From Asterias rubens (lineage: Eukaryota > Echinodermata > Asteroidea > Forcipulatida > Asteriidae), in contig NW_022985726.1 in the NCBI RefSeq assembly GCF_902459465.1, forward strand, positions 49,784-113,783: a stretch of DNA of 64,000 nucleotides, written 5' to 3'. How positions within the stretch are numbered: position 1 is the stretch's first letter; each line of letters begins with the position of its first letter. Both the position numbers and the translations under genes were made by a program. The notes under the pieces are model-generated. The model ran no database searches. It worked only from the letters and a program-made list of their open reading frames with translations, and was not told the origin of the DNA. Of the stretch, positions 10,840-21,691 are shown in pieces.

Positions 10840-11012
10840 CTCACACAGAGGACATGAGACCAAGTAACTTTGGATTGATAGGAAAGTTGAAGTAATTTTC
10901 TATTTTCTGCAGAAGAAAACTCAATCATCAGCTGAGAATGTTTAAACAACTGGCAAGAGCAAATAACATGAACTGCAAGGGAAAGATGTAACAGTATTGA
11001 GAAGTACTCCAT
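10840..11012 (-). pseudogene. FReD 5'-end relic (signal peptide and start of PAN module)
   Basis: Encodes the same N-terminus as gene C (MEYFSILLHLSLAVH, then EFSSAEN) and continues like genes A and B (RKLLQLSYQSKVTWSHVLCV). Homology stops at 10840, where the minus strand reads GTGAG/GTACTT, a good 5' splice-donor match; all intact copies read straight on (GTGAGTTACTGCC). Either this is a truncated copy, or it is exon 1 of an intron-bearing relative whose last exon was the relic at 9000-9243. Its 5' flank (11013-11390) matches the flank of gene C (18501-18880). Confidence 0.75.
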
Positions 11013-11521
11013 GCTGAGACAAAGTTACTTTCAAACTACAGTGTGGAGGATAATCAAGACTAGAATAATTGTATTGGAGTTTGTAACAGAGAGATGTTAA
11101 CTACAACCACAATTCCATTCAAGTGTTGCATCTATCTGCTGTACATCTGTAGTTGTCTGCCACGATACAGGATTGCATCGCTTACATGCAAGTAAAAAGC
11201 TGACCGTAAAACACGAACCCAATCTGACGTGGTAACTAATTAAATCTGATAGGCTTATAAAGTGTCTTCACTGAATTTGAAGTGAGTTTGGTCTCATGTA
11301 TGGCGACCAATTAAGGTTCCAAGGACTTTGTTTCTATTGACGTCAGAAGCCAGGTAGGCAAAAATAAATTTAACAAAATAAGTTTGAAACAGACCTAAAA
11401 CACGATTCAAATTTTAGTAAGGTAACTAATTAAAGCCAATGTGATTAATTTAACCCTTCAGAAACCATGGCTGCACACAGCCGTTACATTTGACCCACTA
11501 CAATTCACACAGTGTTGTTAA

Positions 11522-12320
11522 AGGCACCCGGAAATAGATTTTTTTCTCCTTCAAACATTAGAGTATATGTTCCTGAACAATAACATAGTTTTTTGAGTAA
11601 TTGTTTTTGACGATTTATATGTTTAACAAATTAAATAAAGTTGTGTGGGGGGTGACTCCGCCTACCCCTTTTGTGACGTCAATCGAGGAAGACTTTGCCT
11701 CGATCGAACATCGAACACACGTACGTGCAAGTACATTCAAGTCCTGGACGTGAGTTTGTACGTTTGAAAAAGTTTTTTTCTTGCATTTTTCCGGCAATGT
11801 CATACAGGTGTATTGCTGCTGGATGCAGCAAAACAACTAAAGATGGTGTCAGTTTGCCAAGTTGTCAGGTCCGACGTCTTTTCCAGCGCTGTGCGGCAAA
11901 CACTTTGAGCCGTCGTGCTTCGAGAATCAGGAATACACTACACATTTTGACATGAAGAGAAAAGTTCTTTTCTAAAACATGACGCCATCCCAATAATTTT
12001 TCCAGCTAGTGGGGAAGTCGAAGAAGGTACCTGAAAGACGTAACGAACCTAAAAAATCAGGTATTGTTTCAACTTTGAGGGCATGTTTTTAGCTTGCGCC
12101 AAGCGTCACTATGCTGTGTTGGCACTGCATGCGATTTATCGCGCCTCGATTGACGTCACGAACAGTGCCCTCTCGGGTCTGGCTTTTTGTCCAATTTGTA
12201 AATAACATGGTAACTAATTTATGTAAACCTTAGTTAGTTGTTTATTCATATTCCACTCATCCAAACACATATTTTAGTAACAAAAGCTTTATTTTGACAA
12301 AATACCACTTCCAGTTGACT
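11522..12320. mobile_element. 799-bp TTAA-flanked DNA element, non-autonomous
   Basis: Flanked by TTAA at 11518-11521 and 12321-12324. The paralogous site at 19423-19426 has a single TTAA and no insert, so both boundaries are fixed by comparison. Terminal inverted repeats are imperfect: AGGCACCCGGAAATAG at the left against AGTCAACTGGAAGTGG at the right, read inward. A second, internal inverted pair (TGACGTCAATCGAGG near 11672; CCTCGATTGACGTCA near 12146) surrounds a THAP relic. TTAA duplications suggest a piggyBac-like mechanism, although a TA duplication inside TTAA cannot be excluded. Confidence 0.75.
11796..12000 (+). pseudogene. THAP zinc-finger domain relic
   Basis: Reading starts MSYRCIAAGCSKTTKDGVSL, the usual first line of a THAP domain (C-x4-C). 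After a deletion and a frame change it continues LCGKHFEPSCFEN, which supplies the C-x2-H part, and later MKRKV and a decayed proline-rich end. The conserved Trp region between the two halves is missing. THAP domains are DNA-binding modules of host factors and of P-element-type transposases. Whether this is a captured host exon or a transposase remnant cannot be told. Confidence 0.6.
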
Positions 12321-12699
12321 TTAAGGATATGAGTAGATATGATATTTTACACTATTTTTTATTTCAAGTTTGCACCCCAATTTCTAAAATCAAAATAACT
12401 TTTCTGTTTAGGTTATTTTTGTTGAAATTTCTCTTGAAACAATGTGATTCAATAAATGAACAGTGTTTGCAATGTATGGGCATTTTGCAATGACCATACA
12501 GTAATTAATGGTCTCTTAAAGGCTAAAAATGGTTTAATGAAGACAGTTTTCTCATCTATTTTGAAGCGATTGTAGCCTTACACAAACAATTAGGTTTCCA
12601 ATTACTGTGTTGTTATTGTTATTAGTAGCCAGTAAGCTAGAAGAGAATTTGCAGTCGAATCACTGATTAGATTGCATCTTCAAATAAGCAATTGAAAGC

Positions 12700-13340
12700 T
12701 AACCTTAAAAATTGCAACTCCAGCCTCGTTTTTAGATGGGTGTTACTGTTACGTTTGTCTAAAGTTGACCAGTATTGAAGCCTATAAACTTTTAAGAAGT
12801 GGAGCCTCACACTCTATGGCAATCAATTAGGACTACGGTGACTGTGTCATTGTTGGCAATAGCCAGCAAGGCTAGTGGTGAAGTTAATTGTCATAGAAAA
12901 AGAGTTGAAAACCGACCTTAAAACACGAATTTAGCCTGAGCAGGCAACCAATTAAAGCTGATATTCTATAAAGAAGTAAGATCCATATAGATTTTTGAAC
13001 CAAGTGGAGCCTCGCATTTTAATGGCAATCAATTAGGTCACCAAGGACTGTGTCTTTCTGGCTGTAGCCAGCGAAGCAAGTGGTGAAGTTAATTGTCATA
13101 GAAAAAGAGTTGAAAACCGACCTTAAAACACGAATTTAGCCTGAGCAGGCAACCAATTAAAGCTGATATTCTATAAAGAAGTAAGATCCATATAGATTTT
13201 GGAACCAAGTGGAGCCTCGCATTTTTATGGCAATCAATTAGGTCACCAAGGACTGTGTTGTTCGGGCTATAGCCAGCAAAGCTAGTGGTGGCGTTGTCAT
13301 AGAAAAAGAGTTGAAAACTGACCTTAAAACCCAAATTTAG
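12700..13340. repeat. About 205-bp tandem repeat, copy-1 block
   Basis: Roughly three units start at CCTTAAAA near 12702, 12916, 13121 and 13322, spacing about 201-215 bp. Each includes GCAATCAATTAGG, GTAGCCAGC and AGAAAAAGAGTTGAAAAC. The same family forms 19800-21180. Confidence 0.8.
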
Positions 13341-13760
13341 TAATAATAATAATGAAAACTTATAAAGCGCTCAAATCCACAGAAGTGCTCATGGCGCTAA
13401 AATACAATCAATAGAATTAAATTAATATACAATAACAACAACAAAAATTAAAATGTAGACCTAAGTTGAGGGAAATCTAGAACATGTGGTATAGAATACA
13501 ATAATACAAATGCAATATTTAAGAAAAACATCCTAAAAGGTAACAAAAATAACAATAATTAAACCATTGAATCAAATGCCTGTTTGAAAAGATGTGTTTT
13601 CAGTTGTTTTTTAAATTGGGTCAAAGAAACGCAGGCAGTTTGTTCCATAGACGAGGGGCGGCATATGAAAAAGATCGGTCTCCCCATGAATGTTTGGAAA
13701 TGGGCTCAATAAGGAGGCTAGAATTATTAGACCTGAGTTTTCGAGGAGGATTGTATGAGC
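13341..13760 (-). mobile_element. 5'-truncated CR1/L2-like non-LTR fragment
   Basis: On the minus strand this encodes the typical reverse-transcriptase C-terminus of CR1-like elements (SFSYAAPRLWNKLP, then after a frame break LKTHLFKQAF and a stop), a 3' UTR, and an ATT-rich microsatellite tail (TTATAAGTTTTCATTATTATT). It sits inside the 205-bp satellite. The same insertion with the same junctions is at 21185-26418, so it predates the segmental duplication. Confidence 0.75.
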
Positions 13761-15486
13761 TGAGAAGGTAACTAATTAAAGCTGATATTCTTTAAAGAAG
13801 TAATTTTTCTCATTGATTTCGAAGCAAGTGTAGCCTCCTCACACATGGCATGCAAATTAGTGTTGGTATTGACGTCAGTTTTTGGAGCTTATATTGAATA
13901 ATGATTTGTGTGCATGATGTCTTTTGCCATATCTTAAGAGTCCATACTTTATGACAGTCTTGATTACAAATTACATCTAAGATATTCACACAAATAAAAA
14001 TTATTTAAATGAATACCAAACTGCATTTCAAAGCAATATTAAAACCGTGTGTGCTGTTTGTGTGTGGTGGGGGGGGGCGGGGGTTGAGGCAGCTGCAAAC
14101 ACAAAATATTTTAGGCTGCTCATTTCTCAAACTGTCCACTTGTGCATGTTTCTCCTTATGGGGGGGGGGTGTTAACGTTTCTGGGTGAGGGTCTCCCCCA
14201 GCCTGGTTGCACCATGTTTTATAGCATTGCTGCTGTAGCCGAGTTGGATGTTGTTTTTTGTTGCTCATTAATCTCATGTGTATTCATAATCTTAATCTTC
14301 CAAAGTTGTTTTTACTTTCATTCTCTCTGCAAATGAGAATCTAGTTTTGCTTGACTAGGTCAAGTGTTTACATAACATGTAGCTGGGCATTTCTGATTCA
14401 AAGCTGGAATATAAAGTTGTCATTCATTTATATAGCCCAAGCCTTCACAAAACTATAACAACAAATTGTCCAACTTGATTTCAATAATCTTATGGTTCGA
14501 TGCTGTTATACTTTCCACAGGCAGTGATGACCTGTTGAATGGATGGGACAACCTTAGCAGACCGTCCTTTAACATTTGAGATATCATTGTTACTTCGGAT
14601 AGACACCGGGAGACTGCACATGACATGGACTCTTCAATGGTGAGTTTCTTCAATTGTTAACTCTCCTGATTTACAGTAGGAGTAATTAGAGGATTGCACT
14701 TTCTTTGTCCAGATAGGGGAGACAGATGTATAATCTGCACTACAATTCATCCAATATCACTTTTTTCCTATAGAAAAAAAATTCTGGAATTTGAGCTATT
14801 TTTGTAAAGTTTGTCAATTAACAATTTGTCAAGGAGAAACGTCATGGAATCTTGTTGAACCCACCAATGATGATTCATAACATTTAGCAATGGCAGTTCC
14901 ATATTCTAGTTAACTTTCTTCCCTCTCATGATCTGTGCCTTGTTCTCAGTAAATGTTGACAATGGTGTCTTTGTGGGGTTTAGTGTTCTTGATCTGTCAA
15001 AACTAGTAGGATGCAAGAGAAGAGCGCCCTCTGCCTTCAGAGCTTGGTTATCACCACCTGTTTTAACTCTGCATGTTCTGCATGTTCATATAATCCCTAT
15101 GTGGTGGGGAAATTGGTCCAACGAATTGGACTCTAACAAGTTAGTGTACGATTTTATATTACAATTTCTGTATCACCCGAACAGGTTTTTAGGGGGGTGA
15201 ATCTAGGTCTGATCAAGGACAATCGCAAAGTACAGTACTGCTTGTTTGATTATGCACAATGGTTGAAGGGCACTGTGGGAAGAAAATGGACAAACTGTTT
15301 TTACTGTTGCCCCAACAACGCAAGATTCCATTTGGAATTTCATCATAGTTCCTGATGCAATGTGGGGCTCTTAGGGCCAAGAAGCAACGGGAGTTCAGCG
15401 GATTGGCACTATTCATGGAGCCATTTTCAGACATGTTCGTTTAATCCATGTTTTTAGTTACAAGTGGGAATACTTGTTTTTGTTTA
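13761..15486. other. Duplicated non-coding stretch
   Basis: Homologous to 26419-28089. It contains poly-G tracts near 14070 and 14160. Short frames are disrupted between the two copies, and no gene is supported. About 14830-15210 also matches 4860-5310. Confidence 0.55.
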
Positions 15487-17475
15487 GTACCAATGTTGTC
15501 TGCAAGCTGTAGGTGAAAACCACAACATTTGATATCATGTAAAAACTTAATGGTTTGAAGATAGGGAGCTGTTTGCTTGATGAACTTCCATAGTCGGTAT
15601 AGATGTTCATTTTAAGTCTGTATTTCCTAGATTTAGGAGGGCTTGGCTTGGCGTAGGAGTCTGGCCAGGTTGAGGGATGTGTGGAAGAGGAATCACTGAA
15701 AAAACCTAAGCATGATGTAGAGTCAGAATGAATAGTAGAGACAGAAATAAGCAGGCAGAATGACAAGAAAGATTAACATGACTGGTATGAGCTGATTATT
15801 TTATTTCATCACATGGTGGCTGTGAAATAGCCTGAATTACAAACAACAAAATTAATTTGATTCTGGCTGATGGGTCTGCACTAATGTTCAACTGTTGATG
15901 CTGATCATTGAATGAGAATACTAAACTAATCTGAGTGTTACTAGATTGGATGTTAGTTACAGGTACAATGTTCAGATTGTCATTTCAGGATGAAGGTTTA
16001 TAGAGGAATATCTATTGTTATAAAACTTGGATGACCACCACTTTTTAAGTTGTCTTCGAAACCAGCTTGTTTTGTTGATAAGCTCTGTACTTAAACCCCA
16101 ATTCTTGTTCTCATGAATGGATTGTTGACCATGCAGAGCATGCATTGAATAAGGTTTACCAGCATGTTTTTTTGTGCATTTTTTAAAACTACTCTTTGGT
16201 GCAGTTAATAAGTGCAGATTTAAAACACAAATAAAATGTATACTATTTGAGTTGCAAACATTTCCAAAATACAGCAATTGATGTTTGTTGTGAAATTTCA
16301 TATTGCGTTAAGACTTTCTTACTTCATTTGAAGTTTTTATAATATATGATTATATTGCTGTATTAGGTCAAAAGCAGTAAGTCCTTTCAATAACAATGTA
16401 GTATATCAGAAATCAGCTGAATAATATCGAACAAATAGTTTAAAATATTTTTCATATTTCGTTGAAAAATTTTATGGACTAATATAAACTTTCAAAAACT
16501 CCCTAAGGGTCATTACAGTGTTACTTAGTTCACATCAAAAACAGCCTACGTTCCAAAGATCTAGAAAACAAATTGAATTAAAAACAAACCACATTTCTTG
16601 TTCAAAGCCGATATAACAAACTGTTGCCTATCAAGAAAGACGATTTAAATATCTTCATGTCAAATCTATAGACTTTTGAACTAGTATTGGTAATTGATAA
16701 CTATTTTGCTTGAGTATCTCCTTTTAAATTGAGAAAATTCCATAGGAAGGAACTTCTATTTATACACATCCAAGACTATATGTACTTTTCTTCAGATGAA
16801 TTTCTACCACCTATTTACATTTGATTTAATTGAATGCTTGAGGTGCCTCTTGCTGTTGGCTTTTGTGAACTACAATGATCTTTACAGCCTAATGAACTTG
16901 AAGGAGCGATGTTTGACCAGCATGAATGCTAAACTGCAGTAATTGAATTGCTCATTTTGTAAGATGAATGCTGATGCAAAAGGGGCAATCATTTTCAAAC
17001 GAAATCGAAAAAGATGCTTGATATTAAATTGAGTGAATTCTTACTGAAAGTGGTAAGTCAAAGCAATCAAATACATTTAAATTTACAGATACCAGCAAAA
17101 CCACACAGATCTACAAATCACCATTGATATCTAGCCTACACCAAACGTTAATTGTTTTAAAAGATTTTTTCTTTTAGTATTATTCATTACATTGAAGTAA
17201 AAAGATTTGCGAAATTCGCTGAAGGTGCATTAAATTAATGAGGTGCTCAAAAAGTCTCTCCATTTTACAATTCCATGTGCGGTCTGCTGTTTAAATAACA
17301 ACATACAATCTCAAAATACAACTCATCAAACTTCTAGAAGGGTGATTGAGAGCAGTTTGCATTTTAAAGGGTTAAACAGAATATTAGTATAACAAACTAT
17401 TTAATGTTGTTTTTTGGTTCAAGAATTAGCTTCCCAATCTTTTTTCCAGTGCTCTATAGTGTAAAAGTTTACAAA
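15487..17475 (-). repeat. FReD 3'-flank block, copy 3
   Basis: The block 3' of gene C, nearly identical to copy 4. It includes a 109-codon minus-strand open frame at 15972-16301 that is also open at 28576-28905 (about one residue different). Indels break it in copies 1 and 2. It has no recognisable domain, so its openness probably reflects recent duplication rather than selection. Confidence 0.75.
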
Positions 17476-17477
17476 TT

Positions 17478-18500
17478 CTAGAGGCGCATTTTCATTGAAC
17501 ATGTTTTGACCGATTTGTATCCTGTCCCCATAAAAAACCAATTGATACCATCCGGGCTGGTAGATTCATGTGGATAATACATACCATTTAAATTAGTTTC
17601 ATAACAATGGTTATACCACCATCCTCCTTTTCTAGTTACAGCACAGTGAACACTGCTCCACGGATCATTATCCTTGTCCTTGGTGCTGAACATCATTCCA
17701 TTGTGGTATTCAAGTGCATCTCCTGCTGTGCTGCTCGCCTTGTATGAGCCAATCTCAAGTCTAAAGTTGTCCCCATCAATCTTGAAGTGTCCATATTCAG
17801 CAAAGGATTCTTCTCCATCCCATCTGACTATCTCAACCTTCAGCTTCCATGGTCCTGCAGACTCGGTCAAGGTACGTAGGTTCTCATTTCCAAGCCAGAA
17901 TTCACCAGACAAGCAGCCAAAGCCATTCTGGTAGTCAACCCAGTTACGATAGAAATCAACACTGCCATCTTGACGCCTCTGAATGACCATCCAGCCCATA
18001 CCATCAGTGTCCATGTCACAATAGACTTGTAGGGTGTTGTTGAATCCAGCAGGGAATATTGTGTAGATACCACTCACATTATGACCTGCCTCAAGAAGCT
18101 CCTGGCAACTGCTGTATTGAGGCCCAATGGCTGTATCAGGCTGTGTAGGGAGTGCTTGGTCAGGTAGAGAGAGGCGGGGTGTTTCTACATCAGCATCAAA
18201 ATACACACTTCCACAGTATGTAATGAAGTCATCAGGATACTGAGCCCTGGTAGCATTGTTCAGCTCACACAGATGATCTTCAATGTTGTAATTGACTGAG
18301 TGGCACTGAGGATCAGCATGACAGTAACTCACACAGATGACATGCGAATGAGTTACCACTTGCTTATATGAAAAATTGTCAAATTTCTTATTTTCTGCAG
18401 AAGAAAACTCAATCATCAGCTGAGAATGTTTAAACAAGTGGCAAGAGCAAATTGCATGAACTGCAAGTGAGAGATGTAACAGTATTGAGAAGTACTCCAT
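17478..18500 (-). CDS. Secreted PAN/apple-like plus fibrinogen-related domain protein (gene C), alternative N-terminus
   Basis: Single exon, 340 residues. From about residue 56 on it is nearly identical to gene B, but the first 55 residues differ: a distinct signal peptide (about 1-20) and a region EFSSAENKKFDNFSYKQVVT in place of ...EFLSAENRKLHHISYQSKVT. The 5' flank also differs from those of A, B and D, so the gene is a chimera joined inside the PAN module. The FReD has complete calcium and ligand motifs (STKDKDNDPW, SVHCAVTRKGGWWYNHCY). Cys96 and Cys196 correspond to the extra pair of gene B. The start is supported by the matching Met in the relic at 10840-11012. The function is probably extracellular glycan recognition; the different promoter suggests different expression (inference). 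Confidence 0.9.
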   Translation of the reverse strand: MEYFSILLHLSLAVHAICSCHLFKHSQLMIEFSSAENKKFDNFSYKQVVTHSHVICVSYCHADPQCHSVNYNIEDHLCELNNATRAQYPDDFITYCGSVYFDADVETPRLSLPDQALPTQPDTAIGPQYSSCQELLEAGHNVSGIYTIFPAGFNNTLQVYCDMDTDGMGWMVIQRRQDGSVDFYRNWVDYQNGFGCLSGEFWLGNENLRTLTESAGPWKLKVEIVRWDGEESFAEYGHFKIDGDNFRLEIGSYKASSTAGDALEYHNGMMFSTKDKDNDPWSSVHCAVTRKGGWWYNHCYETNLNGMYYPHESTSPDGINWFFMGTGYKSVKTCSMKMRL

Positions 18501-18887
18501 GCTGAGACAAAGTTACTTTCAAACACCAATGTGGAGGGTAATCAAGACTAGAATAATTGTATTGGAGTTTGTAACAGAGAGATGTTTACTACAACCACAA
18601 TTCCATTCAAGTGTTGCATCTATCTGCTGTACATCTGTAGTTGTCTGCTACGATACAGAATTGCATCGCTTACATGCAAGTAAAAAGCTGACCGTAAAAC
18701 ACGAACCCAATCTGACGTGGTAACTAATTAAATCTGATAGGCTTATAAATTGTCTTCACTGAATTTGAAGTGAGTTTGGTCTCACGTATGGCGACCAATT
18801 AAGGTTCCAAGGACTTTGTTTCTATTGACGTCAGAAGCCAGGAAGGCAAAAATGAAACTAACGAAATAAGTTTGAAACAGACCTTAA

Positions 18888-19265
18888 AGTCAGTGGACAC
18901 TATTGGTAATTACTCAAAATAATTATTAGCACAAAACCTTTCTTGGTTACGAGTAATGGGGAGAGGTTGATGGTATAAACCATTGTGAGAAACGGCTCCC
19001 TCTGAAGGGACATAGTTTTCGAGAAACAAGTATTTTTCAACAAATTTGATTTTGAGACCCTAATTTTAGAATTTGAGGTATCGAAATCAACCATCTAAAA
19101 GCATGCACTTTTGTGTGACAAGGGTGTTTTTTCTGTCATTATTATCTTGCAACTTCGAGGAACGATTGAGCTGAAATTTTCACAGGTTTGTTATTTTATG
19201 TATATGTTGAGATACACCAAGTGAGAAGACTGGTGTTTGACAATTACCAATAGTGTCCACTGTCT
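18888..19265. mobile_element. 378-bp palindromic MITE, TTAA-flanked
   Basis: Begins AGTCAGTGGACACTATTGG and ends CCAATAGTGTCCACTGTCT, flanked by TTAA at 18884-18887 and 19266-19269. Internally it is a long imperfect foldback (TTTGAGACC...AATTTGAGG arms in the middle). The empty paralogous site near 11390-11400 reads GAAACAGACCTAAAACACG. It is the same family as the elements in the 32.7-39.9-kb tandem units. Confidence 0.85.
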
Positions 19266-19799
19266 TTAAAACACGATCTTAAATTTGAGTAAGGTAACTA
19301 ATTAAAGCCAAAATGATTTAACCCTTACGAGACCATGGCTGCCACAAGCCCCTCGCACCCAAATGCCTATAGTGGCTGCAAACAGCCGTTACATTTGACC
19401 CACTTCAATTCACACAGAGTTGTTAAGGATATGAGTAGATATGATATTTTACAATATTTCTTATGTCAAGTTTGCACCCAAATTTCTAAAATCAAAATAA
19501 CTTTTCTGTTTATGTTATTTTTGTTGACGTTTCTCTTGAAACAATTTGATTCAATAAATGAACAGTGTTAGCAATATCTGGGCATTTTGCAATTACCATA
19601 CAGCAATTAATGTTCTCTAAAAGGCTCAAAATTCTTAATGATGAAAGTTTTCTCATGTATTTTGAAGCGAATGTAGCCTCACACAAACAATTAGGTTTCC
19701 AATTACTTTGTTGTTATTGTTATTAGTAGCCAGTAAAGCTAGAAGAGAATTTGCAGTCGAATCACTGATTAGATTGCATCTTCAAATAATCAATTGAAA

Positions 19800-20236
19800 G
19801 CTAACCTTAAAAATTGCAACTCCAGCCTCGTTTTTAGATTGGTTTTACTGTTACTTTTGTCTAAAGTTGACCAGTATTGAAGCCTTTAAACTTTAAATAA
19901 GTGGAGCCTCACACTCTATGGCAATCAATTAGGACTACGACGACTGTGTCATTGTTGGCAATAGCCAGCAAGGCTAGTGGTGAAGTTAATTGTCATAGAA
20001 AAAGAGTTGAAAACCGACCTTAACACACGAATTTAGCCTGGGCAGGTATCCAATTAAAGCTGATATTCTATAAAGAAGTAAGATCCATATAGCTTTTGGA
20101 ACCAAGTGGAGCCTCGCATTTTTATGGCAATCAATTAGGTCACCAAGGACTGTGTCGTTCGGGCTGTAGCCAGCGAAGCAAGTGGTGAAGTTGTCATAGA
20201 AAAAGAGTTGAAAACCGACCTTAAAACCCAAATTTA
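19800..20236. repeat. About 205-bp tandem repeat, copy-2 block
   Basis: Units start near 19805, 20018 and 20219. They match 12700-13340 in order, and the last unit again ends in the CR1-like tail. Confidence 0.75.
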
Positions 20237-20237
20237 G

Positions 20238-20280
20238 TAATAATAATAATGAAAACTTATAAAGCGCTCAAATCCACAGA
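20238..20280 (-). mobile_element. Extra copy of the CR1-like 3' tail
   Basis: A stretch of about 43 bp repeating the last bases of the CR1-like fragment (AATAATAATAATGAAAAC through AAATCCACAGA). It is cut off exactly where the 172-bp array begins, so it marks a recombination joint rather than a separate insertion. Confidence 0.75.
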
Positions 20281-20968
20281 AATACACAAATTTAGCTTGA
20301 GCAGGTAACCAATTAAAGCTGATATTCTTTAAAGAAGTAAGATCCATATAGATTTGGCAATCAATTAGGTCACCAAGGACTGTGTTGTTCGGGCTATAGC
20401 CAGCAAAGTTAGTGGTGAAGTTGTCATAGAAAAAGAGTTGAAAACCGACCTTAATACACAAATTTAGCTTGAGCAGGTAACCAATTAAAGCTGATATTCT
20501 TTAAAGAAGTAAGATCCATATAGATTTGGCAATCAATTAGGTCACCAAGGACTGTGTTGTTCGGGCTATAGCCAGCAAAGTTAGTGGTGAAGTTGTCATA
20601 GAAAAAGAGTTGAAAACCGACCTTAATACACAAATTTAGCTTGAGCAGGTAACCAATTAAAGCTGATATTCTTTAAAGAAGTAAGATCCATATAGATTTG
20701 GCAATCAATTAGGTCACCAAGGACTGTGTTGTTCGGGCTATAGCCAGCAAAGTTAGTGGTGAAGTTGTCATAGAAAAAGAGTTGAAAACCGACCTTAATA
20801 CACAAATTTAGCTTGAGCAGGTAACCAATTAAAGCTGATATTCTTTAAAGAAGTAAGATCCATATAGATTTGGCAATCAATTAGGTCACCAAGGACTGTG
20901 TTGTTCGGGCTATAGCCAGCAAAGTTAGTGGTGAAGTTGTCATAGAAAAAGAGTTGAAAACCGACCTT
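20281..20968. repeat. Four identical 172-bp tandem units
   Basis: Units begin with AATACACAAATTTAGC at 20281, 20453, 20625 and 20797, exactly 172 bp apart, and I see no differences between them. Each is the 205-bp satellite unit with a 33-bp internal deletion (the GGAACCAAGTGGAGCC part is gone). A 205-bp type unit follows at 20969. Perfect identity points to very recent amplification or to an assembly artefact. Confidence 0.9.
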
Positions 20969-21241
20969 AATACACAAATTTAGCTTGAGCAGGTAACCAA
21001 TTAAAGCTGATATTCTATAAAGAAGTAAGATCCATATAGATTTTGGAACCAAGTGGAGCCTCGCATTTTTATGGCAATCAATTAGGTCACCAAGGACTGT
21101 GTTGTTCGGGCTATAGCCAGCAAATCTAGTGGTGAAGTTGTCATAGAAAAAGAGTTGAAAACTGACCTTAAAACCCAAATTTAGTAATAATAATAATGAA
21201 AACTTATAAAGCGCTCAAATCCACAGAAGTGCTCATGGCGC

Positions 21242-21431
21242 TGTGCTGTCCTAATTGATATGACAACTTTTAAAGAGTATCAGAATAAAGAGAACGGACT
21301 GGAGATCAAATGTAAACTCTCTGCTTCACCTTCACTGTATATATTCTGTGTATACCATTCACATGTGCTTTTACCCATGATGCACCTGAGGGGTGCGGGT
21401 GTACAAATCATATTGCACGTAGGCCATTACA
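21242..21431 (-). repeat. 3' LTR, 190 bp
   Basis: In coding orientation it starts TGTAATGGCC and ends GGACAGCACA, the usual TG...CA. It contains an ATATATAC TATA-like box about 90 bp in. It is the longer of the two LTRs. Confidence 0.88.
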
Positions 21432-21450
21432 GTTGGATTTAAAAAAACAT

Positions 21451-21626
21451 GTTAATCAAAAGGCGCTTAACAATTAACAACAAACGATTTGCGCAAACAA
21501 ATAAGGTTGAAAGTTGAATTAAAGTTCCAGTTCTTCCTGTTAATCAAAAGGCGCTTAACATTTAACAACAAACGATTTGCGCAAACAAGTAAGGTTGAAA
21601 GTTGAATTAAAGTTCCAGTTCTTCCT
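21451..21626. repeat. 88-bp tandem duplication next to the 3' LTR
   Basis: Two copies, 21451-21538 and 21539-21626, starting GTTAATCAAAAGGCGC and differing at about two positions. They are in the non-coding stretch between the integrase end and the 3' LTR. I see no clear polypurine tract directly against the LTR. Confidence 0.9.
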
Positions 21627-21691
21627 GTTATTTTGTGATTGCCAAGGTGTATACAGTTAACTGTATATTAGTTTATTTGACCACATAGTCC

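Larger units (their letters stand above)
11030..15486. repeat. Large duplicated segment, copy 1
   Basis: Collinear with 18517-28089 once insertions are removed: gene-C-type 5' flank, satellite block, CR1-like 3' fragment, poly-G stretches near 14070 and 14160, and the block ending at 15486. Three mobile insertions distinguish the copies: a 799-bp element only here, and a 378-bp MITE and a 4.8-kb LTR element only in copy 2. Within 13761-15486 I see no gene. Confidence 0.75.

Noticed and set aside
20281-20968. CRISPR-like array
   Set aside because: Contiguous identical units with no spacers, in animal DNA.
20234-21178. Repeated 60-residue protein on the minus strand
   Set aside because: The 172-bp unit is not a multiple of three, so each copy restarts in a new frame; a satellite, not a protein repeat.
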